A stretch of DNA of 64,000 bases from Clostridia bacterium (GTDB lineage Bacteria; Bacillota; Clostridia; Oscillospirales; Butyricicoccaceae). How positions within the stretch are numbered: the first letter of the stretch is position 1; every line of letters starts with the position of its first letter. The notes below the pieces were generated by a model. It was not told where the DNA came from and did not search any database. It saw only the letters and a program-made list of their open reading frames with translations. A program made the translations under genes and the position numbers. The DNA lies in NCBI GenBank assembly GCA_017455565.1, contig JAFSZV010000034.1, positions 1-64,000 of the forward strand, in the 5' to 3' direction. Positions 33,529 through 41,594 of the stretch are shown piece by piece.

Positions 33529-34950
33529 ATGGCAACCGATCGTTACGAATCCCCTCTCTCTTCCCGCTATGCCTCCGACTATATGCTCCGTCTTTTCTCC
33601 GCCGATGTCCGCTATCAGACCTGGCGGCGCCTGTGGGTTGCGCTGGCCCGCGCCGAACACCGGCTGGGTCTTCCCATCACCCGGGAACAGGTGGATGAGC
33701 TGGAAGCCCACATCACCGACATTGACTACGAGGCCGTGCGTCAGCGGGAAAAAGAAGTCCGCCACGACGTGATGGCCCACGTCTACGCTTACGGTCTGGC
33801 GGCCCCCTCCGCCAAAGGCATCATCCATCTGGGCGCCACCTCCTGCTATGTTACCGACAACGCCGACCTCATCCTTTACCGCGACGGTCTTTGCTATCTC
33901 CGGGGCCAACTTCTCAATGTGATGAAAAATCTGGCCGCCTTTGCGGAGGAATACAGGGCCCTCCCCACGCTGGGCTACACCCATTATCAGCCCGCCCAGC
34001 TTGTGACGGTGGGCAAGCGCGCCACTCTCTGGCTGCAGGATCTGCAGCTCGATCTGGAGGAGTTGGACTTCGTGCTTTCCTCCTTCCGCTTTTTGGGCAG
34101 CCGCGGCACCACAGGCACCGAGGCCAGCTTCCTCGATCTCTTTGAGGGCGACGAGGCCCGCATCGACGAGATGAACCGCATGATCGCCGCCGAGTTCGGC
34201 TTTGACCGCCGCTTCCCGGTTTCCGGCCAGACCTATGCCCGCAAGTTCGACAGCCGCATCCTCAACGTGCTGTCCTCCATCGCCCAGAGCTGCTACCGAT
34301 TTGCCAACGATATGCGTCTTCTCCAGCACGACCGTCAGTTGGAAGAGCCCTTTGAGAGCACCCAGATCGGCTCCTCCGCCATGGCTTACAAGCGCAATCC
34401 CATGCGCTCCGAGCGCATTTGCTCGCTGGCCCGCTATCTCATGGCCGACGCCCTCAACGCTCCCATGACCGCCTCTGTCCAGTGGATGGAGCGGACGCTG
34501 GACGATTCCGCCAACCGACGCATTTCTCTGCCCGAGGGCTTCCTCTGCGCCGACGCCATCCTGCGCCTGATGCAAAACGTCACGAAAGGCATTCGCGTGA
34601 ACGAAAAAATCATCGAACGCACGGTCAACGAATATCTTCCCTTCATCGCCACCGAAAATCTGATGATGGAGGCCGTCAAGCGTGGCGGCGACCGGCAGCA
34701 GCTCCACGAGATCATCCGCACCCACTCCATGGCCGCCACCGCCCGGATGAAGGAGGGCGAGCCCTGCGATCTGCTGGAGCGCCTGGCCGGAGATCCCGCC
34801 TTCGGCATGACCCTGGCCGAGCTGCGGGAGCTGATGGACGGCCGCCGTTATACCGGCCGCAGCGCCGCGCAGGTGGATGCTTATCTGTCCGAGCTCCGCC
34901 CCATTCTCGCGCAGGAGGGCGGCGCCGAAGCGCAGGACATCAATCTCTGA
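33529..34950 (+). CDS. purB: Adenylosuccinate lyase
   Basis: 473 residues, fumarase/aspartase superfamily. It cleaves adenylosuccinate and SAICAR in purine synthesis. The signature loop SSAMAYKRNPMRSER carries the catalytic Ser; His in LGYTHYQPAQ and the TSCYVTDNAD block are also present. Start 12 bp after purA with AAGGAGG, so it is co-transcribed and would suffer polarity if purA translation stops at the amber codon. It is followed by a strong terminator. Confidence 0.96.
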   Translation: MATDRYESPLSSRYASDYMLRLFSADVRYQTWRRLWVALARAEHRLGLPITREQVDELEAHITDIDYEAVRQREKEVRHDVMAHVYAYGLAAPSAKGIIHLGATSCYVTDNADLILYRDGLCYLRGQLLNVMKNLAAFAEEYRALPTLGYTHYQPAQLVTVGKRATLWLQDLQLDLEELDFVLSSFRFLGSRGTTGTEASFLDLFEGDEARIDEMNRMIAAEFGFDRRFPVSGQTYARKFDSRILNVLSSIAQSCYRFANDMRLLQHDRQLEEPFESTQIGSSAMAYKRNPMRSERICSLARYLMADALNAPMTASVQWMERTLDDSANRRISLPEGFLCADAILRLMQNVTKGIRVNEKIIERTVNEYLPFIATENLMMEAVKRGGDRQQLHEIIRTHSMAATARMKEGEPCDLLERLAGDPAFGMTLAELRELMDGRRYTGRSAAQVDAYLSELRPILAQEGGAEAQDINL

Positions 34951-34990
34951 TCTCTTTGCCGCGCCTTTCCTCTTTCACAAAATGCACATT

Positions 34991-35023
34991 GGTGGAGCGG
35001 CCCGCCCGCTCCGCCGATTTTTT
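34991..35023 (+). terminator. Terminator after purB
   Basis: 10-bp stem GGTGGAGCGG/CCGCTCCGCC (34991-35000 with 35006-35015), loop CCCGC, followed after GA by TTTTTT. Confidence 0.9.
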
Positions 35024-35024
35024 G

Positions 35025-35053
35025 TTGACGAAATCGCTTTTTTCCGCTATACT
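35025..35053 (+). promoter_or_regulatory. Promoter of tRNA-Arg
   Basis: TTGACG (35025-35030), 17 bp, TATACT (35048-35053), 18 bp before the tRNA. Confidence 0.85.
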
Positions 35054-35070
35054 GTGTTTACTGTCCATTC

Positions 35071-35147
35071 GCCCACGTAGCTCAGCAGGATAGAGCGGCC
35101 GCCTCCTAAGCGGCAGGTCAGAGGTTCGAATCCTCCCGTGGGTGCCA
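35071..35147 (+). tRNA. tRNA-Arg (anticodon CCT)
   Basis: 77 nt including an encoded CCA. Acceptor GCCCACG/CGTGGGT (G1-U72, common in bacterial tRNA-Arg), D-arm GCTC/GAGC, anticodon stem GCCGC/GCGGC with loop CTCCTAA giving anticodon CCT (reads AGG), and T-loop TTCGAAT. The T-stem has one A-C mismatch at its base. Confidence 0.93.
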
Positions 35148-35148
35148 C

Positions 35149-35190
35149 AATAGGATTGCTATTTAAACAGTAGCAATCCTATTGTTTTTT
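35149..35190 (+). terminator. Terminator after tRNA-Arg
   Basis: Perfect 13-bp stem AATAGGATTGCTA/TAGCAATCCTATT, 9-nt loop, then G and TTTTTT. Confidence 0.95.
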
Positions 35191-35232
35191 GCTATAATCA
35201 TCTTGTAGCTTGCTTGTGGAGGTAAAAAATAG

Positions 35233-35746
35233 TTTATAATTGACTTAAAAAGCAAACGCTATCATACCTATCTCAAAGTTGTATTCGCTGAAATAAATGA
35301 CAGACAAACAGATTGCAATTAGCTGATTACAGATACCGAAATCATAGCACATAGCAAAGAATTAGATTCGCTTAATACCCGTATCCATTGGCAGTACGAA
35401 AACGGGAGGCCGATTACTGATCCTGCAGCGGAATACTATTTTCTTTCCGAAGAAGAACTGTCAAGAATTGTTATGCAGGATGGTTCCCAGTGGATCTGAG
35501 GTGTTTTCTCCGGGTTCGACAAAAGCATTCCGCTGGAAGAGATTCTAAAATACCCGCTCCCAGAAGCGAATGGATACGAAAGCTTTTGAAAGAACCCCCC
35601 CTTCTATTCAGCACCCTCTTGCGTCGGTCGAAATTGTACCGTGGGATTGCTTTTTGGTTCTTATCTTCAGCAAAAGCAAAGTAATCGTCGACAGTTTCAG
35701 AATGGCGTTTCCAAAATGTCAAGACCAAAGTAAGTATAATGCGTAA
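35233..35746 (+). pseudogene. Decayed gene of an unrecognised family with three nonsense codons and a frameshift
   Basis: A single frame from about 35233 reads FIIDLKSKRYHTYLKVVFAE and continues with recognisably protein-like sequence (HWQYENGRPITDPAAEYYFL, GVFSGFDKSIPLEEILKYPLP), but has TAG at 35320-35322 and TGA at 35497-35499 and 35587-35589. A run of seven C (35595-35601) then shifts frame, and the new frame runs PSIQHPLASVEIVPWD to KYNA-TAA at 35744-35746. The contexts QWI-stop-GVFSGF and ESF-stop-KNP suggest Trp codons turned to stops by G-to-A changes. GGAGG precedes the start, where the initiation codon looks lost. The family is not known to me. Confidence 0.7.
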
Positions 35747-35867
35747 CTCCAGACGTTACGAAAAATAGCGATAACCTCAGTTTTGTTGAAATAGCAATTC
35801 TTATCCATGAAAGCACTTGCAAATGCAAATGCTTTTTCAGCAAAACCTATCCTTGCGAACGGGTGAG

Positions 35868-35919
35868 ATCCACCTTCGGTGGATGAAATCGCTGAAGCGG
35901 TGAAATCCCGCTTCGCGGG
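35868..35919. repeat. Modular hairpin repeat: three small hairpins joined by TGAAATC
   Basis: ATCCACC-TTC-GGTGGAT (35868-35884), TGAAATC, GC-TGAA-GC, then TGAAATC again, CCCGC-TTC-GCGGG (35907-35919). The spaced TGAAATC linkers resemble IS200/IS605-associated or REP-like elements of gut Firmicutes. It lies in the gene-free stretch 35747-36032, where I see no other feature. An 81-codon-scale frame on the minus strand here has no ribosome site and no protein character. Confidence 0.6.
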
Positions 35920-36032
35920 AAAAAAGACGGTTTTTCCTTCCGAAGTCCTGGCAAACAGAACCGATCCGATATGCGCTTTCTCAATCGCGCAGTTTTTCAC
36001 CTGATTTTTCCTTCTTTTTTGGAAAAAAGTTC

Positions 36033-36061
36033 TTGCTTTTCTGCCAAAATGCTGGTATATT
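36033..36061 (+). promoter_or_regulatory. Candidate promoter of the SDR gene
   Basis: TTGCTT (36033-36038), 17 bp, TATATT (36056-36061). A second pair, TTGTCA/TATAGT, lies 35 bp further on but would start transcripts at the ribosome site. Confidence 0.5.
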
Positions 36062-36109
36062 GGATATTGTCAAAATATAAACAAACAATTATAGTAAGGA
36101 GTGTTTCAT

Positions 36110-36895
36110 TTGTTCAATTACAAGGGAAAAGTAGTTGCCATTACCGGCGCATCCTCCGGACTTGGCAAGCAGATGGCTGAGGGTTATGCTCAGTGCGGCG
36201 CCAACCTGGTGCTGATGGCCAGAAGAGTCGAACGGCTGGAAGCCAGCGCCAAGGAATGGGAAGCCAAATACGGCGTCCAGGTCCTGCCCGTCGCTTGCGA
36301 CGTGACCAGCACCGAGTCGATCAATAAGGCCCTTGCCGCCGCCGACGCCAAGTTCGGTCATGTGGAAGTCATTGTCAACGACGCGGGCGGCGAGCGCGGC
36401 ACCGGCACGCAGCTGGTGGATTACAAGAAGGAAGACTGGGAATTCACCCTGAATCTGGACCTCACCTCTGTCTTTGAAGTCACCAAGATCTTCGCCGGTT
36501 ATATGAAGGCGAACATCGAGGCTGGCAAGCAGACCTATGGCCGCGTCATCAATATCGCTTCCATCTACGGTCTTGTTGGCAATACCGCTATTCCCACCAT
36601 CGCCTATCACGCCACCAAGGGCGCGGTCGTCAACTTCTCCCGCGGCGCGGCTGCCGAGCTGGCCAAGTCCGGCATTACCGTGAACGCCATCTGCCCCGGC
36701 TATTTCTACACCGAGCTGACCACCGAGACCCTGAACTCCGATTTCTTCCAGGCTTTCGCCAATCAGTCTGTCCCTATGGGCCGTTACGGCAATTCCGGCG
36801 AATTGAACTCTGCGGCCATCTTCCTGGGCGCCGAAGAGTCCAGCTATGTCACCGGTCAAATCATCGCGGTCGACGGCGGTTATACCTGCGTCTGA
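36110..36895 (+). CDS. Classical short-chain dehydrogenase/reductase
   Basis: 261 residues. Rossmann TGASSGLG, active-site Ser in NIASIYG, and YHATK. The family NNAG motif reads NDAGG, a small departure. The C-terminal CPGYFYTELT and VTGQIIAVDGGYT are of the gluconate 5-dehydrogenase/3-oxoacyl reductase type. I chose the TTG at 36110, eight bases after AAGGAG; the GTG at 36101 overlaps the ribosome site. The gene stands alone behind the decayed tRNA-Arg island. Substrate unknown; an alcohol or sugar-acid dehydrogenase is likely. Confidence 0.88.
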   Translation: MFNYKGKVVAITGASSGLGKQMAEGYAQCGANLVLMARRVERLEASAKEWEAKYGVQVLPVACDVTSTESINKALAAADAKFGHVEVIVNDAGGERGTGTQLVDYKKEDWEFTLNLDLTSVFEVTKIFAGYMKANIEAGKQTYGRVINIASIYGLVGNTAIPTIAYHATKGAVVNFSRGAAAELAKSGITVNAICPGYFYTELTTETLNSDFFQAFANQSVPMGRYGNSGELNSAAIFLGAEESSYVTGQIIAVDGGYTCV

Positions 36896-36912
36896 TCCTT
36901 TCCTGCACCATT

Positions 36913-36951
36913 AAAAGGCTGCATCGGTCATACGACCGATGCAGCTTTTTT
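36913..36951 (+). terminator. Terminator of the SDR gene
   Basis: 12-bp stem GCTGCATCGGTC/GACCGATGCAGC, ATAC loop, then TTTTTT. The rest of the gap 36952-37103 shows no gene. Confidence 0.94.
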
Positions 36952-37103
36952 CGTCAAGTTTTACGCCGCCGGAATCAGACTCATTGCGACTAAAGCCCTT
37001 AAAACATATGCATTTTTAGACTTCTCTTATTCCCACGGCAAGGTCCCGGCGGGCGCGGCAGCGTTTGTGCAGCATTTGTTTTTCGAATTTTTCGTTATAT
37101 CTC

Positions 37104-37132
37104 TTGTAAAAAGGATCCGTTTCGGATAAAAT
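37104..37132 (+). promoter_or_regulatory. Promoter of the lipoprotein gene at 37210
   Basis: TTGTAA (37104-37109), 17 bp, TAAAAT (37127-37132). Confidence 0.65.
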
Positions 37133-37209
37133 CATTCATGGCCCCGGGATATCCCGGTGAAAAACGCGCTGTCTGAGGATCAGCGCCTCAACAGAAAAGG
37201 AGATATCCT

Positions 37210-38442
37210 ATGAAAAAACTCGTCAGTACGATCCTGCTCATTTGTATGATCTTCTCCCTCACAGCCTGCGGAGCCCAGAAGACCCCCGCCGAAGAAAACG
37301 GGCAAAACCCCGTCATGAACTTCATTGGCCTGTACGGCGCCGGAAGAGGAAGCCTCTTTGTCGAAGCCGAAGGGCAGGAGAACGCCAAGATCACCGTCAC
37401 CTGGGGCAGCAGCGCCTTTGAAAGCAGCACCTGGGTCATGAGCGGCAAATTCGATCCCGAGACGCTGACGATGGAATACGCCGACTGTGTGAGGACCGAT
37501 TCCGTCTATGCGTCCGACGGCTCGGTGGCCTCCGAGATCGTCGCCTATGAAAACGGCGCCGGCCGCATCACCTTCCATGAAGATCCCCTCTCCCTCACCT
37601 GGGACGACGATCAGGATCACATGGCTGACGGCACTGTTTTCGAATACTGTTCCGTGGCGCCCCTGGAGCCCGCGGCGCCCACAGTCAACGGCAGCGACTT
37701 CGCCGGCATCTGGCAATGCGACAGGGTCACCATCGAGATCGTTCCGCTCAACGACGGCTATCACAGCCTCGTTTTCTGGCCCAGTAGCGCCTCCGAAAAC
37801 ACTGTCTGGTCCTACGACTGCTATTTTGACGGTCTGGAATCGATGACCTCTTTTGAAACAGGCACCAAGACCAATATGGTTTGGGACAACAACGGCGATC
37901 TCGTTTCCGAAGATGTCATATTCGGCGACGGGGCCGTCTGCTTCAACATCAACGAATCCGGGAAGCTGATCTGGCAGGAATTCAAGGAAAATGCCGGCGA
38001 AGGCATGGAATTTGAGCATCTTCTGCCCGACGGCATCGCCCCCTCTGCCAAAGAATTTGCCGACGGCTATTTCCGCGTGATCGGCAACTGTCAGTCCGGC
38101 GCCGGGGGATCTTCTCTCGCACTGGCCTCCGCCGCCTGCGCGGCTTATCAGTTTGCCTCTGCCCAGGCCATCTGGAACGTGGACCTTCCCCTCATGCGCG
38201 GCGAGATGCTGGCCGGCTGGGAAAGCCTGACCGACGGCGAGCGCGCCGCCTTTGACGCCAACCTTCTCGAAGTGGCACAGCTTATCGACAGTTGTCTTTT
38301 CGATTGGGAGGGCGTCCGCGGCGTCTTTGAAGATGCCGGCGTCGCCGATACGATGGAAACGCTTCTGGCCGATCCCCGCGCCCAGTCTTCCTGGTCCACG
38401 CTGTTTGCGCACACGCTGACCATGGGCAATTCAGAAGGCTGA
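37210..38442 (+). CDS. Lipoprotein of unknown function
   Basis: 410 residues. Signal peptide with lipobox SLTA-Cys20, so membrane-anchored outside. Residues 30-250 look like tandem beta-rich modules: two stretches share the pattern ‘acidic-aromatic, W-, DGL/EGL, and NGxGxxxxxE’, ending in VFEYCSV and EFEHLLP. The C-terminal 110 residues are helical (ALASAACAAYQFASAQAIW). I do not recognise a domain. It is a single gene with its own promoter and terminator. The ribosome site is AAAAGGAGA. Confidence 0.75.
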   Translation: MKKLVSTILLICMIFSLTACGAQKTPAEENGQNPVMNFIGLYGAGRGSLFVEAEGQENAKITVTWGSSAFESSTWVMSGKFDPETLTMEYADCVRTDSVYASDGSVASEIVAYENGAGRITFHEDPLSLTWDDDQDHMADGTVFEYCSVAPLEPAAPTVNGSDFAGIWQCDRVTIEIVPLNDGYHSLVFWPSSASENTVWSYDCYFDGLESMTSFETGTKTNMVWDNNGDLVSEDVIFGDGAVCFNINESGKLIWQEFKENAGEGMEFEHLLPDGIAPSAKEFADGYFRVIGNCQSGAGGSSLALASAACAAYQFASAQAIWNVDLPLMRGEMLAGWESLTDGERAAFDANLLEVAQLIDSCLFDWEGVRGVFEDAGVADTMETLLADPRAQSSWSTLFAHTLTMGNSEG

Positions 38443-38473
38443 TCCCGCCTCTTGCCGCAGCCCGATCCACAAC

Positions 38474-38503
38474 AAAAAGCCGCTTCTTTTGAAGCGGCTT
38501 TTT
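38474..38503. terminator. Bidirectional terminator
   Basis: AAAAAGCCGCTTC/GAAGCGGCTTTTT stem with TTTT loop, shared by the lipoprotein gene and the convergent response regulator gene. Confidence 0.92.
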
Positions 38504-38572
38504 GACAGCCTCAAAACAAACCGGAAGCCAGACAAAAACGCTTTTGTGAACGCGCACAAGCGCCCTCCTGCG

Positions 38573-39364
38573 TTACCAGCCCTCTTCGTTGAGGATGTTG
38601 GCCAGGATATATTCGCCCCAGGAATATTCCGAGAGGAATTCCCCCTCGAATTTATCCCGTGCGCCCATGTTCTTGTCCTGCCACGCATAATAGTCACAGT
38701 CAAACAAAGCGGTATTGATCATCTGCCCGCGGGTGGTGGAAATCAGGAGGTTTTCGCAGTTTGCCTCCTTCAGGGCCTTTTTCAGCCGATGGAGCGCGTT
38801 ATACAAAACGCTCATATTGGCGTTGCTGTATTCCCGCCCCTCCCAAAGCGTGCTGTAGATCTCTTCGTTGCTGATCTCCTTGCCCCGCCGGGTCACCACC
38901 AGCGCCAGGATCTCCTTTGCCTTTCCCGTCAGCGGCAGCGGGTTGCCGTCCCGCATCACCAGAAAACGCCCGAAAGTCTGGATATACAGCTCCTTGTGTT
39001 GCCTGCGGGAGATCAGCCGGATCCGCTCCATCGCCATCTCCAGCGTTTTTTTGCTGTAAGGCTTGATGATGTAATAGTCGCCGCCGATCTGGTTAAAATC
39101 CCAAAGATATTCGTCATAGGCAGTAACAAATACGATCAGGATGTCCCCGCGCAGGCTGCGCAGCTTTTTCGCCAGCTCCATGCCGCTCATTCCCGGCATG
39201 GCAATATCAAGAAACGCCAGATCGACGGGCATTTCCTGTACAAAATCCAGTGCCTCTTGGGCGCTCTGGAATTTCCCCACAATATTGATGTCGGGAATGC
39301 CCCCGCTCAATCGGGCAAACCGCTTCAGCATCAACTGTTCGTCATCAACGATGATCGTTCTCAC
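38573..39364 (-). CDS. Response regulator with winged-helix (SARP-like) output domain
   Basis: 263 residues. Receiver domain about 1-120 with acidic pocket VDDEQ, phospho-Asp in FLDIAMPGMSG, Thr in VTAY and Lys in IIKPYSKK. The output domain (IQTFGRFLVMRDGNPLPLTGKAKEILALV, then an OmpR-like wing and a short BTAD-like helix) binds DNA. The start is a GTG at 39364, nine bases after GGAGG, overlapping the kinase stop as GTGA. It is the partner of the kinase upstream. Confidence 0.9.
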   Translation of the reverse strand: MRTIIVDDEQLMLKRFARLSGGIPDINIVGKFQSAQEALDFVQEMPVDLAFLDIAMPGMSGMELAKKLRSLRGDILIVFVTAYDEYLWDFNQIGGDYYIIKPYSKKTLEMAMERIRLISRRQHKELYIQTFGRFLVMRDGNPLPLTGKAKEILALVVTRRGKEISNEEIYSTLWEGREYSNANMSVLYNALHRLKKALKEANCENLLISTTRGQMINTALFDCDYYAWQDKNMGARDKFEGEFLSEYSWGEYILANILNEEGW

Positions 39365-40878
39365 GCTTTGTTTCCTCCTTTCGGTATTGTAACAGTCACT
39401 TTCGTTCCGGACCCCACAGTGCTGGCAATGTCCACATCGGCATGCATCACCTTGTCCAGTCGGAAAATGATATTTTTCAATCCAGTCGAATCGCGCTTGC
39501 CGCTTTCCGTCTCGCGGCGATAGGCGCAAATATCAAAGCCAACGCCGTTGTCCTCCACCTCCACGCGCCAGGCGTCTCCCGCGTCCCGGGTGCGAAGCAC
39601 CACCGTTCCGCCTGCGGCGCCCCGCTGATAGATCCCGTGGCGAATGGCGTTTTCCACCAGGGGCTGGATACTCAACGGCACGATCAAAAAATCGTCGGCC
39701 TCGATCTCATACCGGACCTTCAGCCTTTCTCCAAATCGCATCCGCTCGATGTTGACATAGGCGCGGATATTGTCCAGCTCCATGGAAAAGGGCAGCGGCG
39801 CGTCGCTGTTCATGGCGCGAATGCAGCTCCGCAGATGGATGGTAAAATCCTCGATCAGCTCTGAAGCGTACTGTGGATCCTCCAAAAGCACCTCCTGGAT
39901 CGATCCCAGCGCGTTATACAGAAAATGCGGCTGCATCTGGCTGGTGGAATTGCGGATGCGGCTCATCCGCAACTCGTTTTCCAGCTTTTCCAGCTCCTGC
40001 TCTTTTTTCTGCTGCTCCGTCAGGTCATAGACTACGCAGAAGGCCATGATATCCCCCGTCGCGTTGTCCTGATAGAGATAAAACATCTTCCGGCAGGGCT
40101 GGTCCTCTCCCTTCAGCGTGCGAGCCGAAAACTCCACCGAGGATCTCCGCTCGCCCCGCTCAAAGCACGAGATCAAATACTCCCGATTGCTGATTCTTGC
40201 GTATTTCGCCCGATTGGCTACCACAGAATTCTCATATCGCCAGCGTTCCAGCTCGCTGAATTTCAACTGTCCGCCGGCAGTCAACTCCTTCCGCAGCGCC
40301 TCGTCGTCCTTCGCCAGATAAAGCGCCATATCCAGCACCAGATCCTGGGTAAGATTGGCCTCAAAATATCCCGCCGCACTGGCCAAGATCGCCTCCATAT
40401 GGTTCTTTTCCTTCTGATGCATCAGGGCGATCTCTTCTCCGTGCGCCTTGTTCTGACGAAACATCTCGTCCACGTTGCGAATGCCCATCAGCACATGGGG
40501 ACGGCCATTCACCGGCTCGATCGTGGCGCGGATCTGATGATACACCGGCTCGCCCTTCGATATCAGCCTGTAGACAAAGGAATATCGTCCTTCTTTTTTC
40601 AGAGCGGCGAGCAGGTTGTCCTTTTCCAGCATCCGCAGCACATACGCCTGATCCTCCGGACAAATCACCTGCTTCACATGTTTCCGCAGCGCCGCAAAAA
40701 AATCTCCGCCGCTTCTGGCCACGTGAAGCCCCTGATAGGCGTCGCTTTCGTGATAACACTGATAGGCCGACGTTTCCGCATCGATATCGTAAATGCTCTC
40801 ATAGGTCTCAAACAGCGCCGCAACGATGGCGTCGTAAGAAAGGGCGCGTTCTTTTTCGCCTGCTCTTTTTTTCGTCAT
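39361..40878 (-). CDS. Cytosolic sensor histidine kinase, LytS/His_kinase type
   Basis: 505 residues with no membrane span. The N-terminal 300 residues hold two PAS-like modules, including EEVIRPLISKGEPVY-like and VYDLTEQQKKEQE transitions into a coiled coil. The phospho-acceptor is in QMQPHFLYNALGSIQ, the hallmark of the His_kinase (LytS/YehU) family. The ATP site has QPLVENAIRHG and DNGVGFD. As it is soluble, it should read an internal signal such as redox state or a metabolite. Confidence 0.9.
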   Translation of the reverse strand: MTKKRAGEKERALSYDAIVAALFETYESIYDIDAETSAYQCYHESDAYQGLHVARSGGDFFAALRKHVKQVICPEDQAYVLRMLEKDNLLAALKKEGRYSFVYRLISKGEPVYHQIRATIEPVNGRPHVLMGIRNVDEMFRQNKAHGEEIALMHQKEKNHMEAILASAAGYFEANLTQDLVLDMALYLAKDDEALRKELTAGGQLKFSELERWRYENSVVANRAKYARISNREYLISCFERGERRSSVEFSARTLKGEDQPCRKMFYLYQDNATGDIMAFCVVYDLTEQQKKEQELEKLENELRMSRIRNSTSQMQPHFLYNALGSIQEVLLEDPQYASELIEDFTIHLRSCIRAMNSDAPLPFSMELDNIRAYVNIERMRFGERLKVRYEIEADDFLIVPLSIQPLVENAIRHGIYQRGAAGGTVVLRTRDAGDAWRVEVEDNGVGFDICAYRRETESGKRDSTGLKNIIFRLDKVMHADVDIASTVGSGTKVTVTIPKGGNKA

Positions 40879-40961
40879 TCGTCTCAGGTCCTTTCCGCGG
40901 ACGCTTCCTTTCCGCGCCCGTTTTTTTCGCAGGGCCTTCCTTGCGGCTATCCCTTAATCTT

Positions 40962-40990
40962 ATTGTATCAGAAAAACAACAACGTGTCAC
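40962..40990 (-). promoter_or_regulatory. Promoter of the two-component operon
   Basis: GTGACA (40985-40990), 17 bp, TACAAT (40962-40967) on the minus strand. Confidence 0.7.
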
Positions 40991-41008
40991 TAACGCATTT
41001 TCGCCGTT

Positions 41009-41428
41009 TTACCGTTTTCCGCTTTCAGACAGGTCTTTCAGCGTTATTTTTTGCAGAACAGCTTCCACTTCCTCCTGCGTTTTTTCCAGTTTTCCTCTGT
41101 TTTTTCTATACAGCGCCGTTTTCTTGTCAAAAACAGCAAACAGCTTGAAGCTTCCCTCCGTGGCCTTAATGGCGTCCAGCAGTGTCCGACCGTCAAAGCC
41201 TTCTGCCGGACGGTACATCAGATCGCCGCCAGCGGAGGTTTCCACGGAAAGGATCTTTTTGTGCTCCAGGTTCCGGCACACCCGGTTGACGCTCAGTTTT
41301 GGCACACCGGTCTGACTGCTGATGGCGCGCAGCGAGATCCCTTCCGGCAGCATCGTCCCCTCCGCGCTCCGGCTGCCGATGCAGGACAGAATGCGCAGCG
41401 CGTAATCCGTATCCCGTTTCAATTGCAT
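41009..41428 (-). CDS. Rrf2-family transcriptional regulator lacking iron-sulfur cysteines
   Basis: 139 residues. Winged helix with YALRILSCIG and the recognition segment ISLRAISSQTGVPKLSVNRVCRNLEHKKIL. IscR and NsrR carry three Cys in the middle; here only two isolated Cys occur (about 16 and 51), so no cluster is expected. That resembles CymR, the cysteine-metabolism repressor, and a cysteine desulfidase-like gene is encoded just upstream. It would act as a dimer on a palindrome such as the one in its own promoter (41492-41508). The ribosome site is AAGGAGGAGG. Confidence 0.88.
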   Translation of the reverse strand: MQLKRDTDYALRILSCIGSRSAEGTMLPEGISLRAISSQTGVPKLSVNRVCRNLEHKKILSVETSAGGDLMYRPAEGFDGRTLLDAIKATEGSFKLFAVFDKKTALYRKNRGKLEKTQEEVEAVLQKITLKDLSESGKR

Positions 41429-41483
41429 GTCGTTTCCTCCTCCTTATGCGTTTTTATGATCTTTGGATTTGATCCTTACTTTT

Positions 41484-41508
41484 ATCATAACAAACGATCA
41501 TCACGTTT
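41484..41508 (-). promoter_or_regulatory. Candidate operator and -10 of the Rrf2 gene
   Basis: Minus strand TATGAT (41484-41489); just upstream is the inverted repeat AAACG-N7-CGTTT (41492-41508), placed to block RNA polymerase. Autoregulation is typical of the family. Confidence 0.45.
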
Positions 41509-41536
41509 AACTAACGCGCCGCTTTTCCCCATCTTA

Positions 41537-41574
41537 TGAAAAGAGTGCCGAAACACTCCGGTTTCGGCACTCTT
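41537..41574 (-). terminator. Terminator of the cysteine desulfidase-like gene
   Basis: 14-bp stem AAGAGTGCCGAAAC/GTTTCGGCACTCTT with a 6-nt loop, followed by TTTTC on the minus strand. Confidence 0.88.
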
Positions 41575-41594
41575 CTTACATTGTTTTCTTCCGT

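Noticed and set aside
32188-34725. An 845-codon minus-strand frame over purA and purB
   Set aside because: Antisense shadow of two recognised purine genes.
35233-35746. Reading TGA as Trp to rescue the broken gene
   Set aside because: Most real genes here end in TGA, there is also a TAG and a frameshift, so decay is simpler.
35719-36000. A 93-codon minus-strand frame in the gap after tRNA-Arg
   Set aside because: No ribosome site, and it crosses the hairpin repeat and the end of a pseudogene.
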